This document shows positions 1 through 6,760 of a stretch of 10,142 bases of DNA, piece after piece. The stretch comes from Clostridium sp. UBA6758. GTDB lineage: Bacteria > Bacillota > Clostridia > Clostridiales > Clostridiaceae. A program made the position numbers and the translations under genes. Every line of letters begins with the position of its first letter. Position 1 is the stretch's first letter. The notes below the pieces were generated by a model. That model saw nothing but the letters and a program-made list of their open reading frames with translations, had not been told where the DNA came from and did no database searches. Location of the stretch: contig DKGY01000118.1 of the NCBI GenBank assembly GCA_002453475.1, positions 4,321-14,462 on the forward strand, read 5' to 3'.

Positions 1-101
1 GTAGGTACTACTATAGTACGAATACCTCTTTGACGAGCTACTTTTACTGCACTTTCTAATGTATCTTTAGTATTTTGTTTTCCTGGCTTTTCAAAATACA
101 T
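1..101 (-). CDS. Partial: stand-alone pyruvate kinase C-terminal (alpha/beta) domain-like protein
   Basis: Only the first 33 codons lie in the window; the gene runs off the left edge. The start is an ATG at 101, with a perfect AGGAGG ribosome binding site (110-115) 8 bases upstream. The protein begins MYFEKPGKQNT, continues with a helix-forming stretch, and then has a hydrophobic strand (TIVVP). From memory, this opening resembles the short clostridial proteins that consist only of the pyruvate kinase C-terminal alpha/beta domain, which lack the catalytic barrel and have no firmly known role. It lies downstream of the sensor kinase gene but is separated from it by a strong terminator, so it is probably its own unit, driven from the AT-rich stretch at about 116-150. 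The identification rests on 33 residues and is tentative. Confidence 0.5.
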   Translation of the reverse strand, partial: MYFEKPGKQNTKDTLESAVKVARQRGIRTIVVP

Positions 102-118
102 ACTAATTGCCTCCTCAA

Positions 119-147
119 ATTATATATAATACATTTAAATTATAACA
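119..147 (-). promoter_or_regulatory. Weak candidate promoter for the left-edge gene
   Basis: A TATAAT hexamer reads on the minus strand at 119-124, inside the palindrome ATTATATATAAT (119-130). It sits 18 bases before the start codon and just after the terminator that closes the preceding operon. The hexamer 17 bases further upstream (142-147, TGTTAT) is a poor -35 match. The location argues for a promoter here more than the sequence does, because the whole stretch is A/T. Confidence 0.3.
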
Positions 148-152
148 TAAAA

Positions 153-215
153 AGGCTGCTTCAAAATCCTTGACTAATACTTAATTAAAGTATTTAGTCT
201 ATTTTGAAACAACCT
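153..215 (-). terminator. Long nested hairpin terminator after the large sensor kinase
   Basis: On the minus strand the outer arms (215-201 and 167-153) form a 15-bp stem counting two G-U pairs. Inside it, GACTA/TAGTC and ATACTT/AAGTAT form a second stem with one bulged A. The RNA then continues into a run of five U, as expected of an intrinsic terminator. The plus strand has no comparable U run after the hairpin and would have A-C mismatches where the minus strand has G-U pairs, so the element is directional. It lies 30 bases past the stop codon of the sensor kinase gene. Confidence 0.85.
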
Positions 216-244
216 ATTTCCCTTATACTATTTTAAAGAGTATA

Positions 245-2560
245 TTATTCATATATACTTAATTCAACAGTAACCTTAAATAAATCTCCATCTATCCCTA
301 TCTCTAAAACTCCATCATGAAGTTCTATTATGCTTTTCGCAATAGCTAAACCTAAACCTGAACCCTCTGTATTCCTTGATTCTTCTCCTCGCTTAAATCT
401 TTCTGTAATTTCAGTAGCATCAAAGTTTAATTCATAGGCTGATATATTCTTCATAGTTATATATACCTTATTATCTTCAGATTTAACATCTACATAAACT
501 CTAGTGCCTTTAAGTGAATATTTTATAGCATTAGAAATCAGGTTTTCAAATACTCTCCAAATCTTTCTTCCATCAGCATTAATATATATTTTTTCTGTTG
601 GTATATTAGTTTTAAAATCTAAATTTGCTGCTTGAATTCTATTTTCTGCTTCTCCTAAAGATTGTCTTACTAAAGCATTTAACTCTATTTTTTCAAAGTT
701 TAACTGCATAGCTCCACTGGCAGCCTTTGAAGCTTCAAATAAGTCTTCTATTAATATCTTTAATCTTTGAGATTTTCTATCTAAAACTTCTACATATGCT
801 CTTGCTTCTTCTGGTTCAATTCCCATTCTTTTAAGCAAATCTACATAATTAATAATTGATGTTAATGGAGTTTTAAGATCATGAGATACATTAGAAATAA
901 GCTCTGTTTTCATTTTCTCACTTTTATTCTCATTTTCTATAGATTTTCTAAGTCCTTGCTTCATATTGTTTATACTGTGGGCAAGATCCCTTAACGCTCC
1001 CTTACCATCTTCTGATATATCATCATTAATTTTTCCTTCTGAAATAAGCTTAGCACCATTAGTTATCTTATTTAAATAAGCAAATTCTTTTACTAATTTA
1101 TATATAACAATTGCTGTAGCAACTATATCAAAGCCAAGGGCAATAACTGCTCCTAATGCTCCTACTACAACCATTAATATTAAAGATATACTAGTACAAA
1201 TAGCTACATATACTCCTATAACTAATACTAATTTTCTTCCTAAAGTACCTTTTTCCATAGCTATACATAAGTGATTATAAAATTTTACTCCATAACTGTC
1301 CTTGAGAAGTGTACTTTCCTTATAATTTTGAAGTAAAGCTTTGATAATTAAGTAATAAGCTATCAAAATAAATGTTACAAGCACTATATTATTAATATTG
1401 ATGGTATATCTATATTCATTGCTCCAATTATACCTGAAAAGCATATGATAAGTTATCCATCCCATTACTATGCCTAATAATTTAATCTCTAAAGGCATAT
1501 CTTTTAATTTCTCTACTATTCTATTAGAATAACATGGCTTATATCTAAACCTCCTAAGCACAAAAATCATAATTGCCACGCCAAATAAGGAGGCTACCAA
1601 AATTCCTATTTCTGTATCTACAATAGAATTAGCTTGCAAAAATTTTTCATAGGTATTATATATACTATCTCCAGCTACTAGCTCACTTATAACTGCTACA
1701 TATATATCCAAATCTCCCTTTACTCTATAGCTCTCTTTATTAGTATAACTATTACCATTCTTCCTATAACTATCTGTAATCTCTATTACCTTAGCTCCAT
1801 CACCTTCATTGTAGTAACCATAATCATTTAATTCCTTATCCTTAATAAGTTGTCCATTAATAAATATATTTTTGTTTTCTACTCCATTAGAAATATGATA
1901 TTCAGAAAAATAACCACTATTTTTCTTTAACTCTGCAATTGCATCCTTACCTGGCTTATAGTTTGTAAGCCATATGTCATTAGCTTTATCATAGGCAATA
2001 TACCTTAAATTTGTATAGCTATCCAAAGTCTTAATATATTTATTGAAATTTACTAACTTCTCTTCAACTATTAACTTTTTTAGCTCTTCATCGCTATAAG
2101 TATACTTTTCTTCTATCTTTTTATATATAGCTTCTTCCTCTTTATTAACTTTATCTTCGTCCCAATTACTATCATTTTTTTCATGTAGTTTATTGCGTTC
2201 ATTATCATATTCTTCTTGAATTTTCTTGCTTATAGCTTCTTTTTTCCATTGAATTTCCTCTTGAGATAAGTTACTTACATCCTTAATATACTCATCTGTT
2301 TTATAAAGCTCTATTACTTCAATGACTTTTTCTGTGAAAGTATTGATTTCACTTCCTAAAAATTTGCTTCCATACAGACTTTTTTCATCAAAAATACTAC
2401 TATTAACCCTAATATCTTTAATAGAAATGAGGGATATGGAGATCATTGCTACAGTTATTATAATCGCTATGGTCTTTGCTATTTTTATTCTTCTACAATC
2501 CTTTACCATTTCTTCATAAGCTTTATCCTTTTCATCAGCACTTGTCGATTTTGTATCCAA
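245..2560 (-). CDS. Large multi-span sensor histidine kinase, partner of the VanR-like regulator
   Basis: This 771-residue membrane kinase should phosphorylate the response regulator encoded just upstream. A first membrane span (about 28-48) is followed by a roughly 265-residue extracytoplasmic region whose first part (about 85-175) is highly charged and helical, probably coiled coil. About five further spans follow between 317 and 488, then a HAMP-like linker (about 489-545). The HisKA domain has its phospho-accepting His560 in SHDLKTPLTS. The ATPase domain has an N box (ENLISNAIKYS, Asn677) and a GSGLGLAIAKS lid motif. The usual DxGxG box is replaced by KNIS, as I recall in a subclass of Firmicute kinases. 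The chosen start is TTG, overlapping the regulator gene by 26 bases, with AGGTGG 9 bases upstream; an ATG 17 codons later (2509) is possible but has a weaker site. The signal sensed is unknown. Confidence 0.93.
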   Translation of the reverse strand: MDTKSTSADEKDKAYEEMVKDCRRIKIAKTIAIIITVAMISISLISIKDIRVNSSIFDEKSLYGSKFLGSEINTFTEKVIEVIELYKTDEYIKDVSNLSQEEIQWKKEAISKKIQEEYDNERNKLHEKNDSNWDEDKVNKEEEAIYKKIEEKYTYSDEELKKLIVEEKLVNFNKYIKTLDSYTNLRYIAYDKANDIWLTNYKPGKDAIAELKKNSGYFSEYHISNGVENKNIFINGQLIKDKELNDYGYYNEGDGAKVIEITDSYRKNGNSYTNKESYRVKGDLDIYVAVISELVAGDSIYNTYEKFLQANSIVDTEIGILVASLFGVAIMIFVLRRFRYKPCYSNRIVEKLKDMPLEIKLLGIVMGWITYHMLFRYNWSNEYRYTININNIVLVTFILIAYYLIIKALLQNYKESTLLKDSYGVKFYNHLCIAMEKGTLGRKLVLVIGVYVAICTSISLILMVVVGALGAVIALGFDIVATAIVIYKLVKEFAYLNKITNGAKLISEGKINDDISEDGKGALRDLAHSINNMKQGLRKSIENENKSEKMKTELISNVSHDLKTPLTSIINYVDLLKRMGIEPEEARAYVEVLDRKSQRLKILIEDLFEASKAASGAMQLNFEKIELNALVRQSLGEAENRIQAANLDFKTNIPTEKIYINADGRKIWRVFENLISNAIKYSLKGTRVYVDVKSEDNKVYITMKNISAYELNFDATEITERFKRGEESRNTEGSGLGLAIAKSIIELHDGVLEIGIDGDLFKVTVELSIYE

Positions 2561-3233
2561 TTCCCCACACCACCTTTAAATATTTCGGCTCTTTTGGATT
2601 AATTTCAATCTTTTCTCTAATCCTTCTTATATGCACAGCCACAGTATTATCTACATTGTAGCTAGTTTCATTCCAAACTCTTTCGTATATTTCCTCCATG
2701 GAAAATACTCTTCCTTTATTCTTAAGTAATAATTCTAAAATTTTAAATTCTATAGGTGTTAGTTTTATACCTTCACCATCCACAAATACTTCTTTATTTT
2801 TAGTGTTTAGCTCTAGTCCTCCACTTTTTAAAACTTCTTTTTCCTCTTCTTTATTAAAATTACCTAAGGTCACATATCTTCTAAGTTGTGATTTAACCCT
2901 AGCTATTAACTCTAAAGGATTAAATGGTTTTGTAATATAATCATCCGCTCCCATATTTAAGCCTAAGATTTTATCAGTATCCTCTGACTTTGCAGAGATA
3001 AGTATTATAGGTATATTCTTTTCTTCTCTAATCTTAAGAGTTGCTCTAATTCCATCCATTCTTGGCATCATAATATCCATCAAAATGAGATGTATTTCCT
3101 TATCAACTAAAGTTTCTAAAGCTTCAATTCCATCACAAGCTCTATATATTTTTAATCCTTCGTTTGAGAGATATATTTCAATGGCATCTACTATTTCTTT
3201 ATCATCATCAACTACTAATACGTTGTAATTCAA
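2535..3233 (-). CDS. OmpR/PhoB-family response regulator, VanR-like
   Basis: This is a DNA-binding response regulator of 232 residues counted from the TTG at 3233. The receiver domain has the acidic pocket VVDDD, phospho-acceptor Asp53 (MDIMMPRMDG), switch Ser80 and conserved Lys102 (DDYITKPF). A winged-helix DNA-binding domain fills the C-terminal 95 residues and ends VVWGIGYKID. The stretch TKPFNPLELIARVKSQLRRY is strongly reminiscent of VanR-type regulators, but no resistance genes are nearby. The frame also opens at a GTG at 3248. I prefer the TTG because the GGAGGGG ribosome binding site lies between the two, 6 bases before the TTG, and because the probable transcript start is at about 3251. 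The sensor kinase gene follows with a 26-base overlap, so the two are translationally coupled. Confidence 0.93.
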   Translation of the reverse strand: MNYNVLVVDDDKEIVDAIEIYLSNEGLKIYRACDGIEALETLVDKEIHLILMDIMMPRMDGIRATLKIREEKNIPIILISAKSEDTDKILGLNMGADDYITKPFNPLELIARVKSQLRRYVTLGNFNKEEEKEVLKSGGLELNTKNKEVFVDGEGIKLTPIEFKILELLLKNKGRVFSMEEIYERVWNETSYNVDNTVAVHIRRIREKIEINPKEPKYLKVVWGIGYKIDKC

Positions 3234-3238
3234 TTTAA

Positions 3239-3245
3239 TCCCCTC
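3239..3245 (-). promoter_or_regulatory. Ribosome binding site that fixes the TTG start of the VanR-like regulator
   Basis: The minus strand reads GAGGGGA here, within GGAGGGG (3246-3240), 6 bases before the TTG at 3233. An upstream GTG (3248) would place this site inside the coding region and would have almost no leader, so the TTG is the more likely start. Confidence 0.65.
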
Positions 3246-3257
3246 CACTTCACATTA

Positions 3258-3266
3258 ATTATACCA
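3258..3266 (-). promoter_or_regulatory. Extended -10 promoter for the VanR-like two-component operon
   Basis: The minus strand carries TGGTATAAT, a perfect extended -10 (TGn plus TATAAT), about 25 bases before the TTG start. The hexamer at -35 spacing (3281-3286, GTATAG) is poor, which is common for extended -10 promoters or activator-dependent ones. Transcription would begin near 3251 and give a leader of about 17 bases holding the ribosome binding site. Confidence 0.55.
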
Positions 3267-3317
3267 TGACTTCTCTCAATCTATACTTCTATATTACCCT
3301 TGAAATATTAAGTAATT

Positions 3318-3347
3318 GTTTATATAAACCTTAAGAAATTCTTACAA
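3318..3347. promoter_or_regulatory. Dyad and repeat cluster upstream of the VanR-like operon; possible operator
   Basis: The stretch contains the 12-base palindrome GTTTATATAAAC (3318-3329) and the 13-base inverted repeat TAAGAAATTCTTA (3332-3344). Overlapping the latter is ATTCTTACAA (3338-3347), whose minus-strand reading TTGTAAGAAT also occurs upstream of the other response regulator gene. All lie 50-90 bases upstream of the -10, a plausible position for binding by a response regulator. No binding site was recognised by name. Confidence 0.3.
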
Positions 3348-3405
3348 TATGTTCACATAATAAAATCAGTCTGTACCAAAATAGTTCATTCCCCTTTATA
3401 AAATA

Positions 3406-3447
3406 TTGAGCTTATACTTTAATATTATTATTAAAGTATAAGCTCAA
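3406..3447 (-). terminator. Perfect hairpin terminator after the C39-like peptidase
   Basis: A perfect 17-bp inverted repeat (TTGAGCTTATACTTTAA and its complement) extends to 19 bp with two inner A-T pairs around a 4-base loop. On the minus strand it is followed by UAUUUUAU; on the plus strand it is followed by a mixed sequence. It lies about 47 bases past the peptidase stop codon and upstream of the next operon's promoter, so it separates the two. Confidence 0.8.
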
Positions 3448-3494
3448 AGTCCATTCTAAATTTGTTATATAGATACAATCTATTCATTAAATTA

Positions 3495-4349
3495 TTATTT
3501 ATTTAGAATAACTACTGATTGGTTTCCCAATTCCTTAAATCTTTTTTCTACTAATTCCTTGTCATAACCAACTACTCCATTATCTTCATAGGGATCATTA
3601 AAATAATATTTATCCTTATCGTAACCTACCAATACCATGCAATGCTCATTACTTATCCACTGAACCCTCTCTCCAGATTCTCTCACATACCACTCTGTTC
3701 CAACACTGGCAGGAATTAAGTTAACACTTGTCCAAACTAACACAGGTATTTCTTTATCTATATAATTCTCTATAAGTTCATTAAATTCACTCCCTGTAGT
3801 GTTTTTTACCCGATGTTCTTCTCCTAATATCTTATTTAGTGAGCTAACAATTACAGGCGCATAACAACCATAACTATAAATACTTCGCGGGTCTCCAACA
3901 AAAGCCTCATTAGGATTGGGCCCATATAAATTGCCATTAATTTCTTCTAAAGATGAACGCTCTAAATAATTATCTATAAACTCATCAACAGATATATCAT
4001 ATTCATAATGTTGAAGTAACATAGATGCACTTACAATCTCACATCCTGTTGGATATCCTCTAGCTTGACTTATATATGGCACAGAAATAAGCTTATACTG
4101 TTCACTATAGTCTTTACTATTTAATTCCATTATATTGCTACTAGTCATCTCTGTAATTTTCTCATTTTTTAATTCATTATTACTGTATTTACTATCGCTA
4201 ACTAATGAAATACTTCTGGCCTCGTATGATTTTGAAGAAGCTGATGTGTACACTGTTAACAGACATAAAGTAAATAGTATCATTATTCTTATAACTATAG
4301 ATATTCCTTTTAGTACATAAGTTTTATCTTGATATTCTTTAATCCTCAA
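3495..4349 (-). CDS. Secreted C39-like cysteine peptidase
   Basis: The 284-residue protein has a hydrophobic signal or anchor segment (about 17-36), a possible signal peptidase site near TSA/SS (35-39) and a variable linker to about 85. The rest is a papain-like domain of the C39-like family (Peptidase_C39_2, as in Bacillus YvpB). Candidate catalytic residues are Cys103 in the hallmark PTGCE motif, His236 in EHCMVLVGYD and Asp252 in FNDPYE, in the right order and spacing. It should act outside the membrane; the substrate is unknown for most of this family. The start is TTG with AGAGTGG 7 bases upstream. A probable promoter and a perfect OmpR-family-type tandem box precede it and a strong terminator follows. 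No terminator separates it from the upstream operon, so some read-through is possible. Confidence 0.88.
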   Translation of the reverse strand: MRIKEYQDKTYVLKGISIVIRIMILFTLCLLTVYTSASSKSYEARSISLVSDSKYSNNELKNEKITEMTSSNIMELNSKDYSEQYKLISVPYISQARGYPTGCEIVSASMLLQHYEYDISVDEFIDNYLERSSLEEINGNLYGPNPNEAFVGDPRSIYSYGCYAPVIVSSLNKILGEEHRVKNTTGSEFNELIENYIDKEIPVLVWTSVNLIPASVGTEWYVRESGERVQWISNEHCMVLVGYDKDKYYFNDPYEDNGVVGYDKELVEKRFKELGNQSVVILNK

Positions 4350-4390
4350 TATAATCCACTCTTTTCTAAATAATTCCTTATATGTCTATT

Positions 4391-4420
4391 ATTATATATA
4401 GGACAAAAGAAAATATTCAA
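4391..4420 (-). promoter_or_regulatory. Candidate sigma-A promoter for the C39-like peptidase
   Basis: On the minus strand a -10 TATAAT (4391-4396) is preceded, after 18 bases, by TTGAAT (4415-4420), a four-of-six match to the -35 consensus. Transcription would begin near 4384, leaving a leader of about 35 bases that contains the ribosome binding site. The tandem regulator-type box ends only 5 bases upstream of the -35. The surrounding sequence is very A/T-rich, so chance -10 matches are expected. Confidence 0.45.
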
Positions 4421-4425
4421 AAATA

Positions 4426-4442
4426 TGTAAATTATATGTAAA
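4426..4442. promoter_or_regulatory. WalR/PhoP-type tandem operator upstream of the C39-like peptidase
   Basis: The plus strand reads TGTAAA, five bases, TGTAAA, an exact fit to the Bacillus WalR consensus TGTWAH-N5-TGTWAH. The minus strand reads TTTACA-N5-TTTACA, an exact fit to the PhoP box. The repeated unit is longer, TATGTAAAT at 4424-4432 and 4435-4443, an 11-base period that puts both copies on one face of the helix, as OmpR-family dimers require. It sits directly upstream of the candidate -35, the usual activator position. Which regulator binds is not shown by the sequence. Confidence 0.55.
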
Positions 4443-4460
4443 TACTTTTATATCTTCTAC

Positions 4461-5330
4461 TTAATTTTTTTGTATATTAAATCCACAAAATTCTTGATTA
4501 ACAGGGTCAAAATATAAAATCAGCATAGTACCATCCTCTAATGTATATATAAGCATTAATTCTGACTCAGTAGAAAATATTTCATAATTTATATCTTGTA
4601 AATAGTTTCTTACTTTTACATATCCATCTTCCGTATATCTAATAACTATTATATTATTTAATACATCTATTATTTCGTGGGCGTAGTTTTGCTGTGAAGT
4701 CTTATATATGTTTTTTAAGTAATTAACCAACTTACTATCTTCATTTCGAGCATATTCTTCTAAAAGTTTATAAGATTTTTCTATGGTTTTATTATCAATA
4801 TATTTTGAATCATCTACCCTCTTACACCTATAGGAAACTTGACCATTTTCCCCAAAAGAAAATTTGACATTATATGTTGTTCTATTTAAATTTGTAAAAT
4901 CATTATTTAATATAAGTATCTTATCATATCCATCTTTATCCCTTTGTATATTTTTTAGATATTGAAATGAGTTTATAATTTCATCGTCACTTAAATGTAT
5001 TGCAGATAAATTCATCATCTGGTCAATAAAATCAACTATATTTTTACCTTGAAAGTCTTGTGTATAAATATTGTTATAAAACATAGCTTTGTCTTCATCT
5101 GGAATTATAGAAATATCTCCTTTATCTAAATAACTCCAAGGATATATAATGGGCTCTTCTTCAAGATAGAATAGACGTTTTACAGAATTTACATTTTCAA
5201 TCTCCTTGACTTGATACTTATAAGAGGGTAAAAAGCTACATATTTTAAGTGTAATAAAGTACCCTAATACAACTATAGTCATTAATAAGATTATAGTCTT
5301 ACCTATGCCCTTTGATGATCTATTTCTCAT
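4461..5330 (-). CDS. Unrecognised single-span membrane protein, third gene of a two-component operon
   Basis: I do not recognise this 289-residue protein. A short basic N-terminus (MRNRSSKGIGK) is followed by one membrane span (about 11-33), and about 255 residues should then lie outside the membrane. There is no lipobox. The outer region is mixed alpha/beta, rich in Asp, Asn, Tyr and Lys, and ends in beta-like strands (SELMLIYTLEDGTMLILYFD). Its ATG overlaps the end of the kinase gene by 11 bases, with GGAGG 8 bases upstream lying inside the kinase gene, so the two are translationally coupled. This layout recalls membrane-anchored accessory proteins such as YycH and YycI, which modulate the WalK kinase, but I see no sequence basis to assign it to those families. 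A role as co-sensor or kinase regulator is inference from position. Confidence 0.8.
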   Translation of the reverse strand: MRNRSSKGIGKTIILLMTIVVLGYFITLKICSFLPSYKYQVKEIENVNSVKRLFYLEEEPIIYPWSYLDKGDISIIPDEDKAMFYNNIYTQDFQGKNIVDFIDQMMNLSAIHLSDDEIINSFQYLKNIQRDKDGYDKILILNNDFTNLNRTTYNVKFSFGENGQVSYRCKRVDDSKYIDNKTIEKSYKLLEEYARNEDSKLVNYLKNIYKTSQQNYAHEIIDVLNNIIVIRYTEDGYVKVRNYLQDINYEIFSTESELMLIYTLEDGTMLILYFDPVNQEFCGFNIQKN

Positions 5331-6759
5331 CCATTCTACCTCCCCTTATATCAATGCATACACATGTACCCCTTCCAGCTTCACTTTCAATATTAATAGT
5401 TCCATTATGCAGCCTTGCTATTTCAACACAAAGAGCTAATCCTAGTCCAGCACCTCCATTTTTTCTAGTTCGTATTTTATCTACCATATAAAAAGGCTTT
5501 ATGATATGGTCTATTTCATCTTCAGGTATACCAATACCTTCATCAACTACTTTAATTAATACATGTTCTTCCTTACTTTTGCCTATTAATGATATAGTTT
5601 GTCCTACTGTTGATGCCTTAATAGCATTATCTATTAAATTATATACTAAAGATTTAAAAAGCTCTTTATCTATAGTTAGCCATATATCTTCCATTTCCAC
5701 CTTAAGATTCAATTCTCTATTTTCCAGAATAGGCGTTAAGGATAACTCTATATCATCTGCTAAATTCTTTATATTTACTTCTTCCATATCTAAATCGGTA
5801 TTACCTACAGTAATCAACTCCATGAGCTTTCCCGACAAAACTTTCAAACGTTTAGCTTCCTCTACAATTATTCCAGCATATTCTTGCCTTTCAGCATCAT
5901 TGACAACACGTTTAATCCTAAGTATATCTGCAAAGCCTAAAATTGAAGTTAATGGAGTTTTCATTTCATGAGCTAAATTTGCAATAAATATTCTTCTATC
6001 TTCTGCTACTTGTTCTAACTCCTCTACATTTTTTTCAATAGCCTCAGCCATTATATTCATATTCATCGAAAGTTCTGTAATTTCATCATTTCCTTTGATT
6101 TCTACTCTTTTATTGTAATTGCCTTCTGCTATGAATCGAGTTCCCTCATTGACCTTTTCTAAAGGTGAAAATAAAAATCTTACAATTATAATTAATACTC
6201 CTGCTATAATTACTCCACATAGAGTGCTAACTGATTTTATAAAGTTTATTTGTTCTTCATAAAGAACATATATAGGCGTAACATCATAGGTTGTTATAAT
6301 TTCATATACTTTCCCTTCTATGTTAGTCTGTGAAGCAATGAGCATATAAGAAGCTTCCTTATAATCTACAATCTCTAAGTAATGATTTTTTGATTTATCT
6401 ATAGCCTCAAAGACATCTTCTTCAATTTCGAAGGGTAGTGAATTATTTTCAAATATTCTAACTCCATCCTTGTATATAGATAACATATTACTACTCTTAA
6501 CATCTTTATTATTAAATATATTTCTAATTATGTTTAGTACATCTTCCTCACTTAAAAAGGTTATGGATTTTTTAAGACGATTATAAACCACATTTCCTTT
6601 AATATCGGATACTAAGTATTCATGTTCTGATAAAGCACTTTTTTCTTCTCTTTCAATGATAAGTTTGTGGTTATTTGATAGCAATAAAGATGAGGTAATA
6701 CTTATTGCCAAAATTACAAGAGCAAGAGTATACAAAAAAATCTTTTGCCATAACCTCAT
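5320..6759 (-). CDS. Sensor histidine kinase of the three-gene operon
   Basis: This is a classical membrane kinase of 479 residues from the ATG at 6759. It has two spans (about 5-28 and 175-197) flanking a sensor domain of about 145 residues. The tail of that domain (YMLIASQTNIEGKVYEIITT) suggests a Cache/PDC-like fold. Next come a HAMP domain (about 197-248) and a HisKA domain with His264 in NLAHEMKTPLTS. A complete ATPase domain follows: N box LIDNAIKAS (Asn378), DEGIGIP and GGAGLGLALC. The frame opens eight codons earlier at a TTG (6783). I prefer the ATG because GGAG lies 7 bases upstream and the ATG follows the regulator's stop codon by one base (TGATATG). Its partner is the regulator immediately upstream. 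The ligand is unknown; all catalytic motifs are intact. Confidence 0.93.
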   Translation of the reverse strand: MRLWQKIFLYTLALVILAISITSSLLLSNNHKLIIEREEKSALSEHEYLVSDIKGNVVYNRLKKSITFLSEEDVLNIIRNIFNNKDVKSSNMLSIYKDGVRIFENNSLPFEIEEDVFEAIDKSKNHYLEIVDYKEASYMLIASQTNIEGKVYEIITTYDVTPIYVLYEEQINFIKSVSTLCGVIIAGVLIIIVRFLFSPLEKVNEGTRFIAEGNYNKRVEIKGNDEITELSMNMNIMAEAIEKNVEELEQVAEDRRIFIANLAHEMKTPLTSILGFADILRIKRVVNDAERQEYAGIIVEEAKRLKVLSGKLMELITVGNTDLDMEEVNIKNLADDIELSLTPILENRELNLKVEMEDIWLTIDKELFKSLVYNLIDNAIKASTVGQTISLIGKSKEEHVLIKVVDEGIGIPEDEIDHIIKPFYMVDKIRTRKNGGAGLGLALCVEIARLHNGTINIESEAGRGTCVCIDIRGGRMDEK

Positions 6760-6760
6760 A

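Noticed and set aside
2322..2940. Several short plus-strand frames with hydrophobic products
   Set aside because: They lie opposite the kinase N-terminus and the regulator; hydrophobic composition arises from the complement of charged, A/T-rich codons.
245..3248. A vancomycin-resistance VanRS system
   Set aside because: The regulator is VanR-like, but the kinase architecture differs from typical VanS and no vanH, vanA/B-type ligase, vanX or vanY gene is present. VanR-like regulators are common in clostridia without resistance.
3495..4349. Bacteriocin or peptide-pheromone ABC exporter with a C39 leader peptidase
   Set aside because: There are no ABC transporter or ATPase domains and no small double-glycine precursor nearby. 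The PTGCE motif and signal-like N-terminus fit the secreted C39-like family instead.
4413..4426. ATATT/AATAT inverted repeat as a terminator between the membrane protein and the peptidase
   Set aside because: It is only 5 A-T pairs and lies within the promoter and operator region; too weak to call.
5501..5971. 156-codon open frame on the plus strand inside the second sensor kinase
   Set aside because: It is antisense to the conserved kinase ATPase/HisKA region, its product is low-complexity Ser/Ile/Leu with no recognisable motif, and it has no supporting context. It is a shadow frame.
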